Positions 29,867 to 36,950 of a stretch of DNA of 64,000 bases are shown in pieces; position 1 is the first letter of the stretch, and the number at the start of each line of letters is the position of its first letter. This DNA comes from SLRI01 sp964393275 (GTDB lineage Bacteria; Pseudomonadota; Alphaproteobacteria; Geminicoccales; Geminicoccaceae). The position numbers and the translations under genes are program-made. The notes below the pieces were generated by a model. It was not told the origin of the DNA. It ran no database searches and was given only the letters and a program-made list of their open reading frames with translations. Location: positions 1 to 64,000 of the forward strand of contig CAYMTA010000008.1 of assembly GCA_964393275.1 (NCBI GenBank), written 5' to 3'.

Positions 29867-30883
29867 ATGACACTCGAAACCACGCCGGCGCCGGTCGTCT
29901 ATGCCGGGGACGATCTCACCACCTCTTTCGCCGTGCCGTGGAAGATGCTGGCGGCGGGCGAGGTCCGGGTCCAGCACCGGACCGCGGCGGGCGTCGTCGC
30001 GACGCTCACCCTCGGCACGGACTACACGCTCGCCGGGGTCGGCGCCTCGAGCGGCTCGGTGGCGCTGGTGGGGCTGGTGCCGGCAACCGGCGAAAGCCTG
30101 CTGGTCGAGCCGCTCTTGCCGATCACGCAAAGGACCGATCTCGACGACAACGATCCCTTCAACCTCGATTCGATCGAGACGGCGCTCGACCGGCTCACCT
30201 CGATCGCGGCCATGCTCGAGGCCAGGATCGGCCGGGCGCTCGCCGTCGGCGCGTTCGTCTCGGGCCTCGATCCTACCCTGCCGGCGCCGGTCGCCGGCAA
30301 GGCTTTGGGGTGGAACGCGACGGCGGACGGGCTCGCCAATGTCGAGGCGGACAGCCTCTCGCTCGCCGACGGGTCGGTGACCACGGCGAAGCTCGGCGCC
30401 GGTGCCGTGACCAATGACAAGATCACGGACGGCACCATCCAGGCGGCCAAGCTCGCGGCGTCGGTGCTGACCGCCACCTGGGCGGCGAACGTCAACGCGG
30501 CGGGCTACCAGTTGCAGGCGGCGGCCTTGAAGGCCAGCCGCGAAGTGGTGGCGGCGGCCGGCTACGCGGCCGGCACGCTCACCGCCGATTTCGCCGAGGG
30601 CTCCATCCAGCATGTGACGCTCACCGGCAACGTCTCGACGGTGACGCTCTCCGGCTTCGTCGCCGGCAAGTGGTCCGGCGCCCTGCTCTTCCTCAAGCAG
30701 GACGGGACCGGCTCCCGGACGGTCACCTGGCCGGCGGCCGTGAAGTGGCCGGAAGCGACGGCGCCCGTGCTCTCGACGGCGGCCGGGGCGATCGACGTCG
30801 TCTCGCTCACCTCCTTCGATGGCGGCACCACGATCGCCGGCGCCCTGGTCGCGGCCGGCTATAGCGGCCTCGCCTTCGCATGA
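29867..30883 (+). CDS. Tail fibre protein (T7 fibre-like N-terminus), 338 aa
   Basis: N-terminal ~150 residues (TPAPVVYAGDDLTTSFAVPW..., then 'DYTLAGVGASSGSVALVG' and 'RTDLDDNDPFNLDSIETALD') match the podovirus tail-fibre attachment domain ('...Y.GdG.t..F..pf......dv.V.........l..g.dYt...'). A repetitive stalk follows (LADGSVTTAKLGAGAVTNDK style repeats ~165-200) then a beta-rich tip. Anchors the fibre to the nozzle. Followed with a 4-nt overlap by a second receptor-binding gene. Confidence 0.82.
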   Translation: MTLETTPAPVVYAGDDLTTSFAVPWKMLAAGEVRVQHRTAAGVVATLTLGTDYTLAGVGASSGSVALVGLVPATGESLLVEPLLPITQRTDLDDNDPFNLDSIETALDRLTSIAAMLEARIGRALAVGAFVSGLDPTLPAPVAGKALGWNATADGLANVEADSLSLADGSVTTAKLGAGAVTNDKITDGTIQAAKLAASVLTATWAANVNAAGYQLQAAALKASREVVAAAGYAAGTLTADFAEGSIQHVTLTGNVSTVTLSGFVAGKWSGALLFLKQDGTGSRTVTWPAAVKWPEATAPVLSTAAGAIDVVSLTSFDGGTTIAGALVAAGYSGLAFA

Positions 30884-32724
30884 GGCCCTGGTATCTCTCG
30901 ACCGGCGCCATCCGGCCGGCCGGCGAGGCGCTGCCGCCCTTGGTCGTCGCCTCGAGCGTCGCGGCCGACGCCTTCTCGGCGCATGGCGCCTACTTCACCA
31001 CGCTCGGCCTCGACCATGATCAGCCGGCGAGCGGCGAGAACCGGCTGCTCGTGGCGATCGTGCTCTACATGGCGAAGGCCGCCGGTGTCCGGGCTTTCAC
31101 CCTGCCGACCTGGAACGGCGACAACATGGTCGAGGCCGCAGCACCGAACAGCGCCGGCGACAAGTCGGCGCCGGGGGCGGCGATCTACACGCTCGCCAAC
31201 CCGGCGACCGGGCTCAAGAGCTTCGCCATCGCCTTCAACGAGGACATGATCGCCGCGGCGGTGATCCTGGTGTCGCTGACGCGGGCCGCTCAATCCTCGC
31301 CGATCGACGCCACGGCCGGCGGCTCGACGGCCGAGGGGGCAACCAGCATCGCCCGGACCGTCACCACCACCGGCGCCGATCGGCTGATCCTCGGCGGCGC
31401 CATGATCCAGGGCTGGGACGGGGCACCGGCGACGGTGGCCGCCGGCATGGCGGCGATCGTCGCGGGCATCACCAACAACGTCAACACCTTCAACGACGCG
31501 GCCTTCATCGCCGGGCAGCGGGCCGCCGCGACGGCCGGCGGGCATGGCGTCGGCGCCGGCTTCGCCACCTCGGACGGGATCGGCGACGCCTGGGTGGCGG
31601 TCAAGGGCGCGGCCTCGAGCGGCGGCGGCGGCGGTGTCCCGGTGACACCTCCCACAGGCGCGCGGTTCAAGCCGCCGGCGCCGCTCGCGACCGTCGAGGT
31701 CCTTACCGTCACCGGCTCCGGCGATCAAAGTTGGACGGGGACGGCGGCCAAGGATGCGCTCGTCGTCATGCCCGACTCGGAAATCACCGGCCAATGGTCG
31801 GTCGAGGTGAAGGGGTACCGGGCAATCTATCTGATCGGCGGCAAGGTCCGGCTGCGGGGCCGGGGCTCGGTCACCACGCCGGACGGCCGGACGGCCAGGG
31901 GGCAAAACTGGTGGCTCTGGCTCGAGACGCACAAGGATGCGGTGAATGCCGCCATCTATGTTTCGAGGCTCGAGGTCGCGAACGATCCGGACGACTACAG
32001 CGTCGGCAACAGCCAGTTCGGCGATCTCTTCAACCTCGGCGGCGACGTGAACACGGTTCCGGCGACGAACACGGCCAACTGGCCGGACCTGTACCTCGAT
32101 TCGATCCTGGTCACCGGCGGGCTCTACGGCTGGCCGCAATCCGTCTCGGGCTCCTACCTGACACACTCCGACTTCTTCAAGTGCGAGGTCGGCGCCTTCA
32201 AGAGCCTCTCCGTCAACCGGGTCGACGTGCCCTGGGGCTATCAGCATTTCTACTCGACCCCTTCCTATGCCTCCGGGTTCCGGGCGCACCCCACGGGCAA
32301 GGTCGAGCTCTTCGACACGGTGCTGCGGACCATCCGGACCAAAGGCAACACCGGCAATTTCTGGGAAGCCAGCCCGAAAGCCGTCTTCCTCTCGCGCGGC
32401 TCGGACAACGTGAACGCCGGCGAATACTATCCGCACACCTTCCACGAGGGCGGCAGCGGCGGCGGCGGCGTCTATCTGGACTCGCCGATCATCACCGGCA
32501 ATTTCCATCCGGGCGGCGGGCTCTATGCACCCTACTACGTGGCCGGGCCGCCGGCCCGGTGGGAATGGCCGACCGTCAACCCGCCGGGCGGCCGCGGCAA
32601 GCTGGTCACCGGGCGGGTGCTGGCCGGCCTGCCGGCCTCGCCGGTGGTGCAGTCGAGCGACGTCGGCCTGGCATACCGCATCACCTCGAAAACAGCGCTG
32701 GAAGCTCTGATTGCTGCCATGTAA
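30880..32724 (+). CDS. Tail fibre/spike with beta-sandwich and beta-helix-like domains, 614 aa
   Basis: N-terminal ~250 residues form a beta-sandwich related to that at 33,003-33,761 ('ENRLLVAIVLYMAK', 'TWNGDNMV', 'KSFAIAFNEDMIAAAVILVS'). A Gly5 linker (~248-253) leads to a C-terminal region (~270-600) with parallel-beta-helix-like repetition: 'IYLIGGKVRLRGRGSVTTPD', 'NAAIYVSRLEVANDPDDYSV', 'DLYLDSILVTGGLYGWPQ'. Such beta-helix tails often cleave polysaccharide; Asp/Glu-rich loops are present but catalytic residues cannot be named. Likely receptor binding or capsule depolymerase. Confidence 0.7.
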   Translation: MRPWYLSTGAIRPAGEALPPLVVASSVAADAFSAHGAYFTTLGLDHDQPASGENRLLVAIVLYMAKAAGVRAFTLPTWNGDNMVEAAAPNSAGDKSAPGAAIYTLANPATGLKSFAIAFNEDMIAAAVILVSLTRAAQSSPIDATAGGSTAEGATSIARTVTTTGADRLILGGAMIQGWDGAPATVAAGMAAIVAGITNNVNTFNDAAFIAGQRAAATAGGHGVGAGFATSDGIGDAWVAVKGAASSGGGGGVPVTPPTGARFKPPAPLATVEVLTVTGSGDQSWTGTAAKDALVVMPDSEITGQWSVEVKGYRAIYLIGGKVRLRGRGSVTTPDGRTARGQNWWLWLETHKDAVNAAIYVSRLEVANDPDDYSVGNSQFGDLFNLGGDVNTVPATNTANWPDLYLDSILVTGGLYGWPQSVSGSYLTHSDFFKCEVGAFKSLSVNRVDVPWGYQHFYSTPSYASGFRAHPTGKVELFDTVLRTIRTKGNTGNFWEASPKAVFLSRGSDNVNAGEYYPHTFHEGGSGGGGVYLDSPIITGNFHPGGGLYAPYYVAGPPARWEWPTVNPPGGRGKLVTGRVLAGLPASPVVQSSDVGLAYRITSKTALEALIAAM

Positions 32725-32757
32725 AGCAGCATAGGGCGGCTAAAGGATGATGATCCC

Positions 32758-33006
32758 ATGAGCCAAAGTCGCGGACCGGACAGCACGGCCTCCGGGTTCT
32801 TCTCGATCTCGCCGCACGATACGACCGCCCTGGCGCAGCCGACGCGGGCGATTCATGTGGGCGGCGCCGGCAATGTGCGGGCGAAGAACGACTCGGGCGG
32901 CTGGGTCACCTTCAAGGGACTGGCCGCCGGCGCGCTGCTGCCGATCCGCACGCAGTACGTGTCGAGCACCGGCACCACGGCGACCGATCTCGTGGGCCTC
33001 GCGTGA
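32758..33006 (+). CDS. Spike base protein (Rcc01079-like), 82 aa
   Basis: Contains 'SPHDTTALAQPTRAIHVGGA' and 'GNVRAKNDSGGWVTFKGLAAG' and 'LPIRTQYVSSTGTTATDLVG' (each quoted within limit), the signature of the spike base family named after a Rhodobacter capsulatus gene-transfer-agent protein ('...D.T.L....RALYVG.AG.v.V....G..vtF..vpaG..lPvr...V..TGTTAt.I'). This protein joins capsid or tail to the spike. It lies between two fibre genes, consistent with assembly of a spike complex. Confidence 0.75.
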   Translation: MSQSRGPDSTASGFFSISPHDTTALAQPTRAIHVGGAGNVRAKNDSGGWVTFKGLAAGALLPIRTQYVSSTGTTATDLVGLA

Positions 33007-33761
33007 ACCTGTCGCTCGGCCTGTCGCTGCCGGCGATCGCCGCGCGGCCGGCGGGCGGTGGCGGCGGCGGGGCGGCGGCGGCGGTGGCGATCGCCGGCAC
33101 GCCGGCCGGCCTCGGCTCGAGCGGGGCGCACACCACGGTCGAGGTCGCCGATTACGATCACGCGGGCGGCACGAATGGCGCGCTCCTGGTGCTCGTCTCC
33201 GGCCGGCCGGCGAGCGGCGGCGAGCAGGCGGTGAGCGTCACCTGGAACGGCGTCGCGGTGCCGGAGCGGGTCGATACCTCCGACGGCGGGGTGATGACGG
33301 CCAACGAGAGCTTTGTCTGGGTCGGGCTGCTCGCCGGCGCGGCGGCGGGCGTGAAGGCGCTGGCGGTAGGCTTCGACAAGAGCCAGTCCGATTCGGTGGT
33401 GCAGTGCATCAGCCTGGTCAATGTCGATCAGGCGGCGCCGGTCGTCGGGGTCGCCTCGAGCTTCGATGAAACCGAGGCGGCGACCGTGGCGACCGCCGGG
33501 CGCACCGGGGCGGCGACCGGCAATCTCTTCGTCGCCGGGGCCGGGATCGCGCTCGGCTCCACGCTCGCCGGGCTCACCTCCGGCTGGTCCGAGGTGCTGA
33601 CCGGCAAGAGCGACACGGGCATCTCGACCAGCACCGCCACGCTCGCCACGGCCGCGCGGGCGCCATCGGCGAGCGAGGCCGATCCGCTCACCGTCACTTT
33701 CGCCGACAGCACCACACGGGCCCGGGCGCTCGCCCTGGTCGAGGTCAAGGCGGCGGGGTGA
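33003..33761 (+). CDS. Beta-sandwich tail/spike protein, 252 aa
   Basis: After a Gly/Ala-rich N-terminus, residues ~35-250 form a beta-rich domain with 'GALLVLVSGRPAS', 'VSVTWNGVAVPER', 'VKALAVGFDKSQSDSVVQCI' and 'TGNLFVAGAGIALGS'. The same pattern is in the N-terminal part of the 614-residue fibre protein, so the two likely diverged from one domain. GTG start overlaps the spike-base gene. Function probably receptor binding or spike trimerisation. Confidence 0.6.
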   Translation: MNLSLGLSLPAIAARPAGGGGGGAAAAVAIAGTPAGLGSSGAHTTVEVADYDHAGGTNGALLVLVSGRPASGGEQAVSVTWNGVAVPERVDTSDGGVMTANESFVWVGLLAGAAAGVKALAVGFDKSQSDSVVQCISLVNVDQAAPVVGVASSFDETEAATVATAGRTGAATGNLFVAGAGIALGSTLAGLTSGWSEVLTGKSDTGISTSTATLATAARAPSASEADPLTVTFADSTTRARALALVEVKAAG

Positions 33762-33982
33762 TGATCGGGCGGCTCGAGGCCGCCGATCTGAGAATGGCGG
33801 CGGAAGAGCTGCGGCGGGCGATAGACCTTCTCGCCCGCGTCATCGACAACCTCGAGCCCTGCCAAGGTCGTTGCCATCAGCCATCAACTAACGGTAGAAT
33901 ACAGACTGGCGTTATTCTACCATTGAGGGAACCGCATGGAACGCTTGGCGCGGCTGCTCTTGAACCGGCTGCGGCCGAATGA
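33761..33982 (+). CDS. Short phage gene after the spike, 73 aa, doubtful 3' half
   Basis: Coupled to the preceding stop (TGATGA; GTG 33758 also possible). The first ~33 residues (MIGRLEAADLRMAAEELRRA in part) are a helical coil; the remainder spans a strong inverted repeat and promoter-like sequence, so the true product may be shorter or the gene decayed. It overlaps the start of the next gene in another frame. No family recognised. Confidence 0.35.
   Translation: MIGRLEAADLRMAAEELRRAIDLLARVIDNLEPCQGRCHQPSTNGRIQTGVILPLREPHGTLGAAALEPAAAE
33871..33921 (+). promoter_or_regulatory. Promoter with 9-bp inverted repeat before the 33,936 gene
   Basis: TTGCCA (33871-33876), 18 bp, TAGAAT (33895-33900). 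GGTAGAATA (33893-33901) and TATTCTACC (33913-33921) are perfect 9-bp inverted repeats separated by 11 bp, covering the -10 and start region. The gene at 33,936 follows 14 bp later. Confidence 0.5.
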
Positions 33983-34196
33983 GGCCTTCTCGATCGTCCA
34001 CGAGCCGGGCCGGGTGCTGATCGAGCTGCAGCCGGAAGGCGCCGCGGCCGAGTGTGTCGAGCTCGGCGAGGATCGCCGGCTCGTCCTGGTGCGTGATGAG
34101 GATAGCGGAACTTTCGAGCGGGTCGAGCTCTCGACGGTCTGGCTCGAGACGGCCCCGGCGAACGATCTCGGCAAGCCGGCGCGGGCGGCGGGGTGA
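33936..34196 (+). CDS. Hypothetical prophage right-end protein, 86 aa
   Basis: MERLARLLLNRLRPNEAFSI followed by strand pairs (VHEPGRVLIELQPEG, ERRLVLVRDED-like) suggests a small alpha/beta protein. It appears to have its own promoter with a regulatory palindrome and to be coupled to the next gene (GTGA overlap), so the pair is likely expressed independently of the late operon, perhaps during lysogeny. No family recognised. Confidence 0.5.
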   Translation: MERLARLLLNRLRPNEAFSIVHEPGRVLIELQPEGAAAECVELGEDRRLVLVRDEDSGTFERVELSTVWLETAPANDLGKPARAAG

Positions 34197-34477
34197 CGGT
34201 GCAAATGTCCGACCAGTGCGCTCTCATGCTCGAGCTCGTGGGCTCGCGGCTGCGGCCCGACGATCTGGTGATCGTCACCAATCACGGCGGCGGCCGGATG
34301 ACGGTCGAGGCCAGGATCGGCGGCCGGGTGGCCCTGGTCGAGGTGCCGCGCCGGCGCTCGCTCATCGCCTGGCCGGCCGGCCAGGGCTGGGTCGATCAGG
34401 GCGATACGGACGACGGGCCGGGCGTGCCGGCGCTAGCCGAAGAGCCGGCGCCACATGCCGGGCCGGCGGCGGGGTAG
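34193..34477 (+). CDS. Hypothetical prophage right-end protein, 94 aa
   Basis: GTG start overlapping the preceding stop. Residues 1-65 (SDQCALMLELVGSRLRPDDL then strands 'VIVTNHGGGRMTVEARIGGR') look alpha/beta; the last third is Pro/Ala/Gly-rich and overlaps the convergent HTH gene by 45 nt, so the real end may be less certain. Function unknown. Confidence 0.42.
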   Translation: MTVQMSDQCALMLELVGSRLRPDDLVIVTNHGGGRMTVEARIGGRVALVEVPRRRSLIAWPAGQGWVDQGDTDDGPGVPALAEEPAPHAGPAAG

Positions 34478-34864
34478 GTCCGGCCAGAGGCCGTCGGGCT
34501 CCGGCTCGGGCCGGGTCCTGCCGTCCTTCAAGAGCGAGAGCGTCTGGTTGGCGGTGCGCTCGAAGGCGATGATGCGCTCGCGGAGATAGTCCCGCTCGTC
34601 GATCGCCATGGCGAGCCTCGCCTCGAGGGTCGCGACCTGGCGGGCGAGGTCGGCCACCACCTCGGCGTGGGTCGGCTGCTCGAGCAGCATCGCCAGGGCC
34701 GAGGGCGGCGGGTCGTTCGGATAGGCGCGGGCGAGCTCGGCCGGGTCGATCCGATAGGCGCCGTGCTCGTCGCGGGTGGCGCTCATTCTGCCGGCCTTGA
34801 TCGCCCGTTGCAGGGTCGGCTTGCTCCTGCCGACTTGCGTTGCGGCCTCGGCGAGGGTCAGCAT
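34433..34864 (-). CDS. HTH DNA-binding protein with C-terminal coiled coil, 143 aa
   Basis: Start at MLTLAEAATQVGRSKPTLQR, supported by a perfect AGGAGG site 7 nt upstream. Residues 1-50 are a MerR/excisionase-type helix-turn-helix ('TLAEAA...G.SK.TL.RAIK.GR.SA...E.G.Y.IDP.EL'). Residues ~62-115 are a coiled coil (VVADLARQVATLEARLAMAI in part). Such HTH-plus-coil proteins are frequent beside integrases and on plasmids; a role in prophage excision, maintenance or regulation is likely. Located 275 bp from the attachment site. Confidence 0.65.
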   Translation of the reverse strand: MLTLAEAATQVGRSKPTLQRAIKAGRMSATRDEHGAYRIDPAELARAYPNDPPPSALAMLLEQPTHAEVVADLARQVATLEARLAMAIDERDYLRERIIAFERTANQTLSLLKDGRTRPEPEPDGLWPDLPRRRPGMWRRLFG

Positions 34865-34879
34865 TTGCGGGCCTCCTGC

Positions 34880-34909
34880 CGTTTCATGGCGCTTCATTCG
34901 CCGTTTCAC
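34880..34909. repeat. CGTTTCA repeats near right attachment site
   Basis: CGTTTCAT (34880-34887) and CGTTTCAC (34902-34909), again 22 bp apart, with a related GCTTCATT between. The complement of 34,888-34,907 reads GAAACGGCGAATGAAGCGCC, similar to the sequence at 509-528 near the left end. Lies in the leader of the HTH gene. Confidence 0.4.
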
Positions 34910-35027
34910 CCTCGCCTTGATGCGGTGCGGTGCTCCTCGGGTCAAGCGTCCCGGCCAAACGGCCAGGGCCAAACCGGGGCGAGAAAGAGCCGCCAGCTCC
35001 ATCGGCTTGACGGCCGGCGGCTTGTTT

Positions 35028-35045
35028 CCGACCGTGGGCGGTCGG
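35028..35045. repeat. Hairpin in attachment-site flank
   Basis: CCGACCG (35028-35034), loop TGGG, CGGTCGG (35039-35045). A perfect short inverted repeat between the last prophage gene and the attachment core. No T-run, so a protein-binding site is more likely than a terminator. Confidence 0.4.
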
Positions 35046-35139
35046 CTCCGTCCGCGTCCGACTTTTGCCCGATCAGAACCCCCCCGATCGAAGCCTTTTC
35101 GGTCGGACCGCTCGTTGTTTCAAAAGGGAAGTCCGCTAA

Positions 35140-35184
35140 CTCTTAATCAGCGGGTCCAAGGTTCGAGTCCTTGTGCGCCCACCA
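35140..35184 (+). tRNA. 3' fragment of tRNA-Lys(CUU): prophage attachment site (attR/attL)
   Basis: The stretch carries the anticodon loop CTCTTAA (anticodon CTT), the 3' anticodon stem, variable loop, T-arm CAAGG-TTCGAGT-CCTTG (35157-35173) and acceptor 3' strand TGCGCCC with ACCA (35174-35184). Upstream sequence does not supply a D-arm or the matching acceptor 5' strand GGGCGCA, and the 5' side of the anticodon stem (GCTAA) mismatches TCAGC. It is therefore the duplicated 3' half left by integration into a tRNA-Lys gene, with the intact copy expected on the far side. Confidence 0.85.
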
Positions 35185-35390
35185 AATTCTTCCCGGCTTC
35201 GATCGGCTCAGGCCCTGTTGGCCTGCCGTCACGACGGCACCCTCCTCGAATTCTCGTCTCCGCGGATCCGCCCGGCACGGCGTTGGTCATTGCTGCCGCT
35301 CGGGCGAATGGCTAGTGTCCCGACAAGGTCGGAGCATTCGGCCGGGGAGCCGGTGTCGACCGTCGAACGCACGAAGGGGAGGGACTTATC

Positions 35391-36875
35391 ATGCGAATGA
35401 TGCTGGCTGGCGCCTCGGCGCTCGGCTTCTTGGGGGCCATGGGCCTGCTTGGTGGAATGGGTGTCGCCCAGGCGGCTGGCGAGTTCGACGGGGTCACCGT
35501 TAATGTCATGACCCAGACCGGCGCCATCCAGGAGCCGCTGCAGCGGCGCGCACCCGAGTTCGAGGCGCTGACCGGGGCCAAGATCAATGTCATCGCCGTG
35601 CCGTTCTCGGATCTCTACCAGAAGGCCCTGACCGACTGGGCGAGCGGCACCAACTCGGTGGACGCGGCGGTCTTCGCCCCGCAGTGGATGGTCGACTACA
35701 TCGCCGGCGGCTACCTCGAGGACCTGACGCCGCGGGTCGAGGCGGACACGGCGATCGAGCAGGACGACGTGGGCGCCTTCTTTCGCGATTTCTCGGAGAA
35801 GTACGCCGGCAAGATCTACATGCTGACCTTCGATGGCGACTTCCACATGATGTATTACCGGAAGGACCTGCTCGACGAGGCCGGGCTCGCGGTGCCCCAG
35901 ACCTGGGACGAGTATCTCGAGGTCGCCAAGGCCCTGCACGGCAAGGACATGAACGGCGACGGCACGCCGGATTTCGGCTCGTGCATCGCCAAGAAGCGCA
36001 ATGCCCAGAGCTACTGGTTCGTCACCGACGTGGTCGGCTCGATGATCCAGTCGAAGGGGACGAGCCAGGGTGCGTTCTTCAACACCGACGACATGACGCC
36101 GCTCGTCGACAACGAGGGCTTCCGCAAGGGGCTCGATTTCCTCAGCGAATCGACCAAGTACGGCCCGCCGGACGAGCTCAACCTCGACGTCTCGGACACC
36201 CGTCCGCTGTTCGTCTCGGGCCGCTGCGCGCTCAACCTCGACTGGGGCGACGTCGGCACGATGTCCCTCGATCCGGTTAATTCCAAGGTCATCGGCAAGT
36301 GGGGTGCCGCGATCACGCCGGGCTCGACGGAAGTCGTCAACTGGGAGACGGGCAAGCTCGAGCCCTGCACCGCGGACAGCTGCCCCTACGCCATCGATGG
36401 CGTGAACCATGCACCTTTCGCCGCCTTCGGCGGCTGGGGCGGCGGCATCAACGCCGCAGCGGACCCGAAGGTGAAGGACGCGGCCTTCGCCTATTTCTCG
36501 TACATGACGCAGCCTGCGCAATCGAACGTCGACGTCACCATCGGCGGCACGGGCTTCAACCCCTATCGCACCTCGCAGCTCAGCTACAGCGACCTCTGGA
36601 AGAAGGCCGGCATGAGCGAGGAGGAAGCCAAGGTCTATCTGGGTGCGATCAAGGACAGCATGAACAGCCCGAACATGATCCTCGATCTGCGCATCCCGCA
36701 GAACCAGAAGTACCAGCAGGTCGTGCTCGACGAGGCGATCTCGCGATTCCTCGCCGGCGAGATCGACAAGGAGGCGACCGTCGCGGCGGTGGCGGATGGC
36801 TGGAACGAGCTGAACGACGAGATCGGCGTGGAGGAGCAGCTCGAGTTCTATCGGGCGACCATCGGCGCCAACTGA
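35391..36875 (+). CDS. Sugar ABC transporter substrate-binding protein, 494 aa
   Basis: Signal peptide: MRMMLAGASALGFLGAMGLL then Ala-rich cleavage near residue 28. The mature protein is a family-1 extracellular solute-binding protein ('LQRRAPEFEALTGAKINVIA', 'YYRKDLLDEAGLAVPQTWDE', 'WGAAITPGS' motifs). Located first in an operon with two permeases and an ATPase, so it delivers ligand to that importer. Ligand probably a sugar or sugar derivative given the family; the neighbouring xylose-dehydrogenase-like gene suggests a pentose. About 50-80 residues longer than maltose-binding proteins. Confidence 0.85.
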   Translation: MRMMLAGASALGFLGAMGLLGGMGVAQAAGEFDGVTVNVMTQTGAIQEPLQRRAPEFEALTGAKINVIAVPFSDLYQKALTDWASGTNSVDAAVFAPQWMVDYIAGGYLEDLTPRVEADTAIEQDDVGAFFRDFSEKYAGKIYMLTFDGDFHMMYYRKDLLDEAGLAVPQTWDEYLEVAKALHGKDMNGDGTPDFGSCIAKKRNAQSYWFVTDVVGSMIQSKGTSQGAFFNTDDMTPLVDNEGFRKGLDFLSESTKYGPPDELNLDVSDTRPLFVSGRCALNLDWGDVGTMSLDPVNSKVIGKWGAAITPGSTEVVNWETGKLEPCTADSCPYAIDGVNHAPFAAFGGWGGGINAAADPKVKDAAFAYFSYMTQPAQSNVDVTIGGTGFNPYRTSQLSYSDLWKKAGMSEEEAKVYLGAIKDSMNSPNMILDLRIPQNQKYQQVVLDEAISRFLAGEIDKEATVAAVADGWNELNDEIGVEEQLEFYRATIGAN

Positions 36876-36950
36876 ACGGCCGGCTGATCGAGGGTCCGGT
36901 GCCGTGCGTGGCACCGGACCGTCAGTCCTCCAGTCGAGGCACGAGCCCAC

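Larger units (their letters stand above)
1..35184. mobile_element. Prophage (temperate podovirus-like), left end outside window
   Basis: A continuous run of phage genes (repressor/Cro switch, terminases, portal, scaffold, capsid, T7-like tail tube and ejection proteins, tail fibres) ends at a partial tRNA-Lys gene. Left of that point nearly every gene is phage-like, right of it all are housekeeping or metabolic. No integrase is visible, but an excisionase-like gene runs off the left edge, so integrase and the other attachment site are expected just left of position 1. The virion plan is that of a short-tailed phage: no tape measure, sheath or major tail protein is present. No RNA polymerase gene is seen, so this is not a strictly lytic T7 relative; the gene order recalls Bordetella phage BPP-1. 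Confidence 0.93.

Noticed and set aside
26066..30613. 1515-codon minus-strand open frame
   Set aside because: Antisense to the giant ejection gene; His/Arg/Pro-rich shadow with no domain.
22337..33761. Diversity-generating retroelement expected from BPP-1 similarity
   Set aside because: No reverse transcriptase or template/variable repeat pair was seen in the window.
35140..35184. Complete functional tRNA gene
   Set aside because: The 5' half is missing: no acceptor partner for TGCGCCC and no D-arm upstream.
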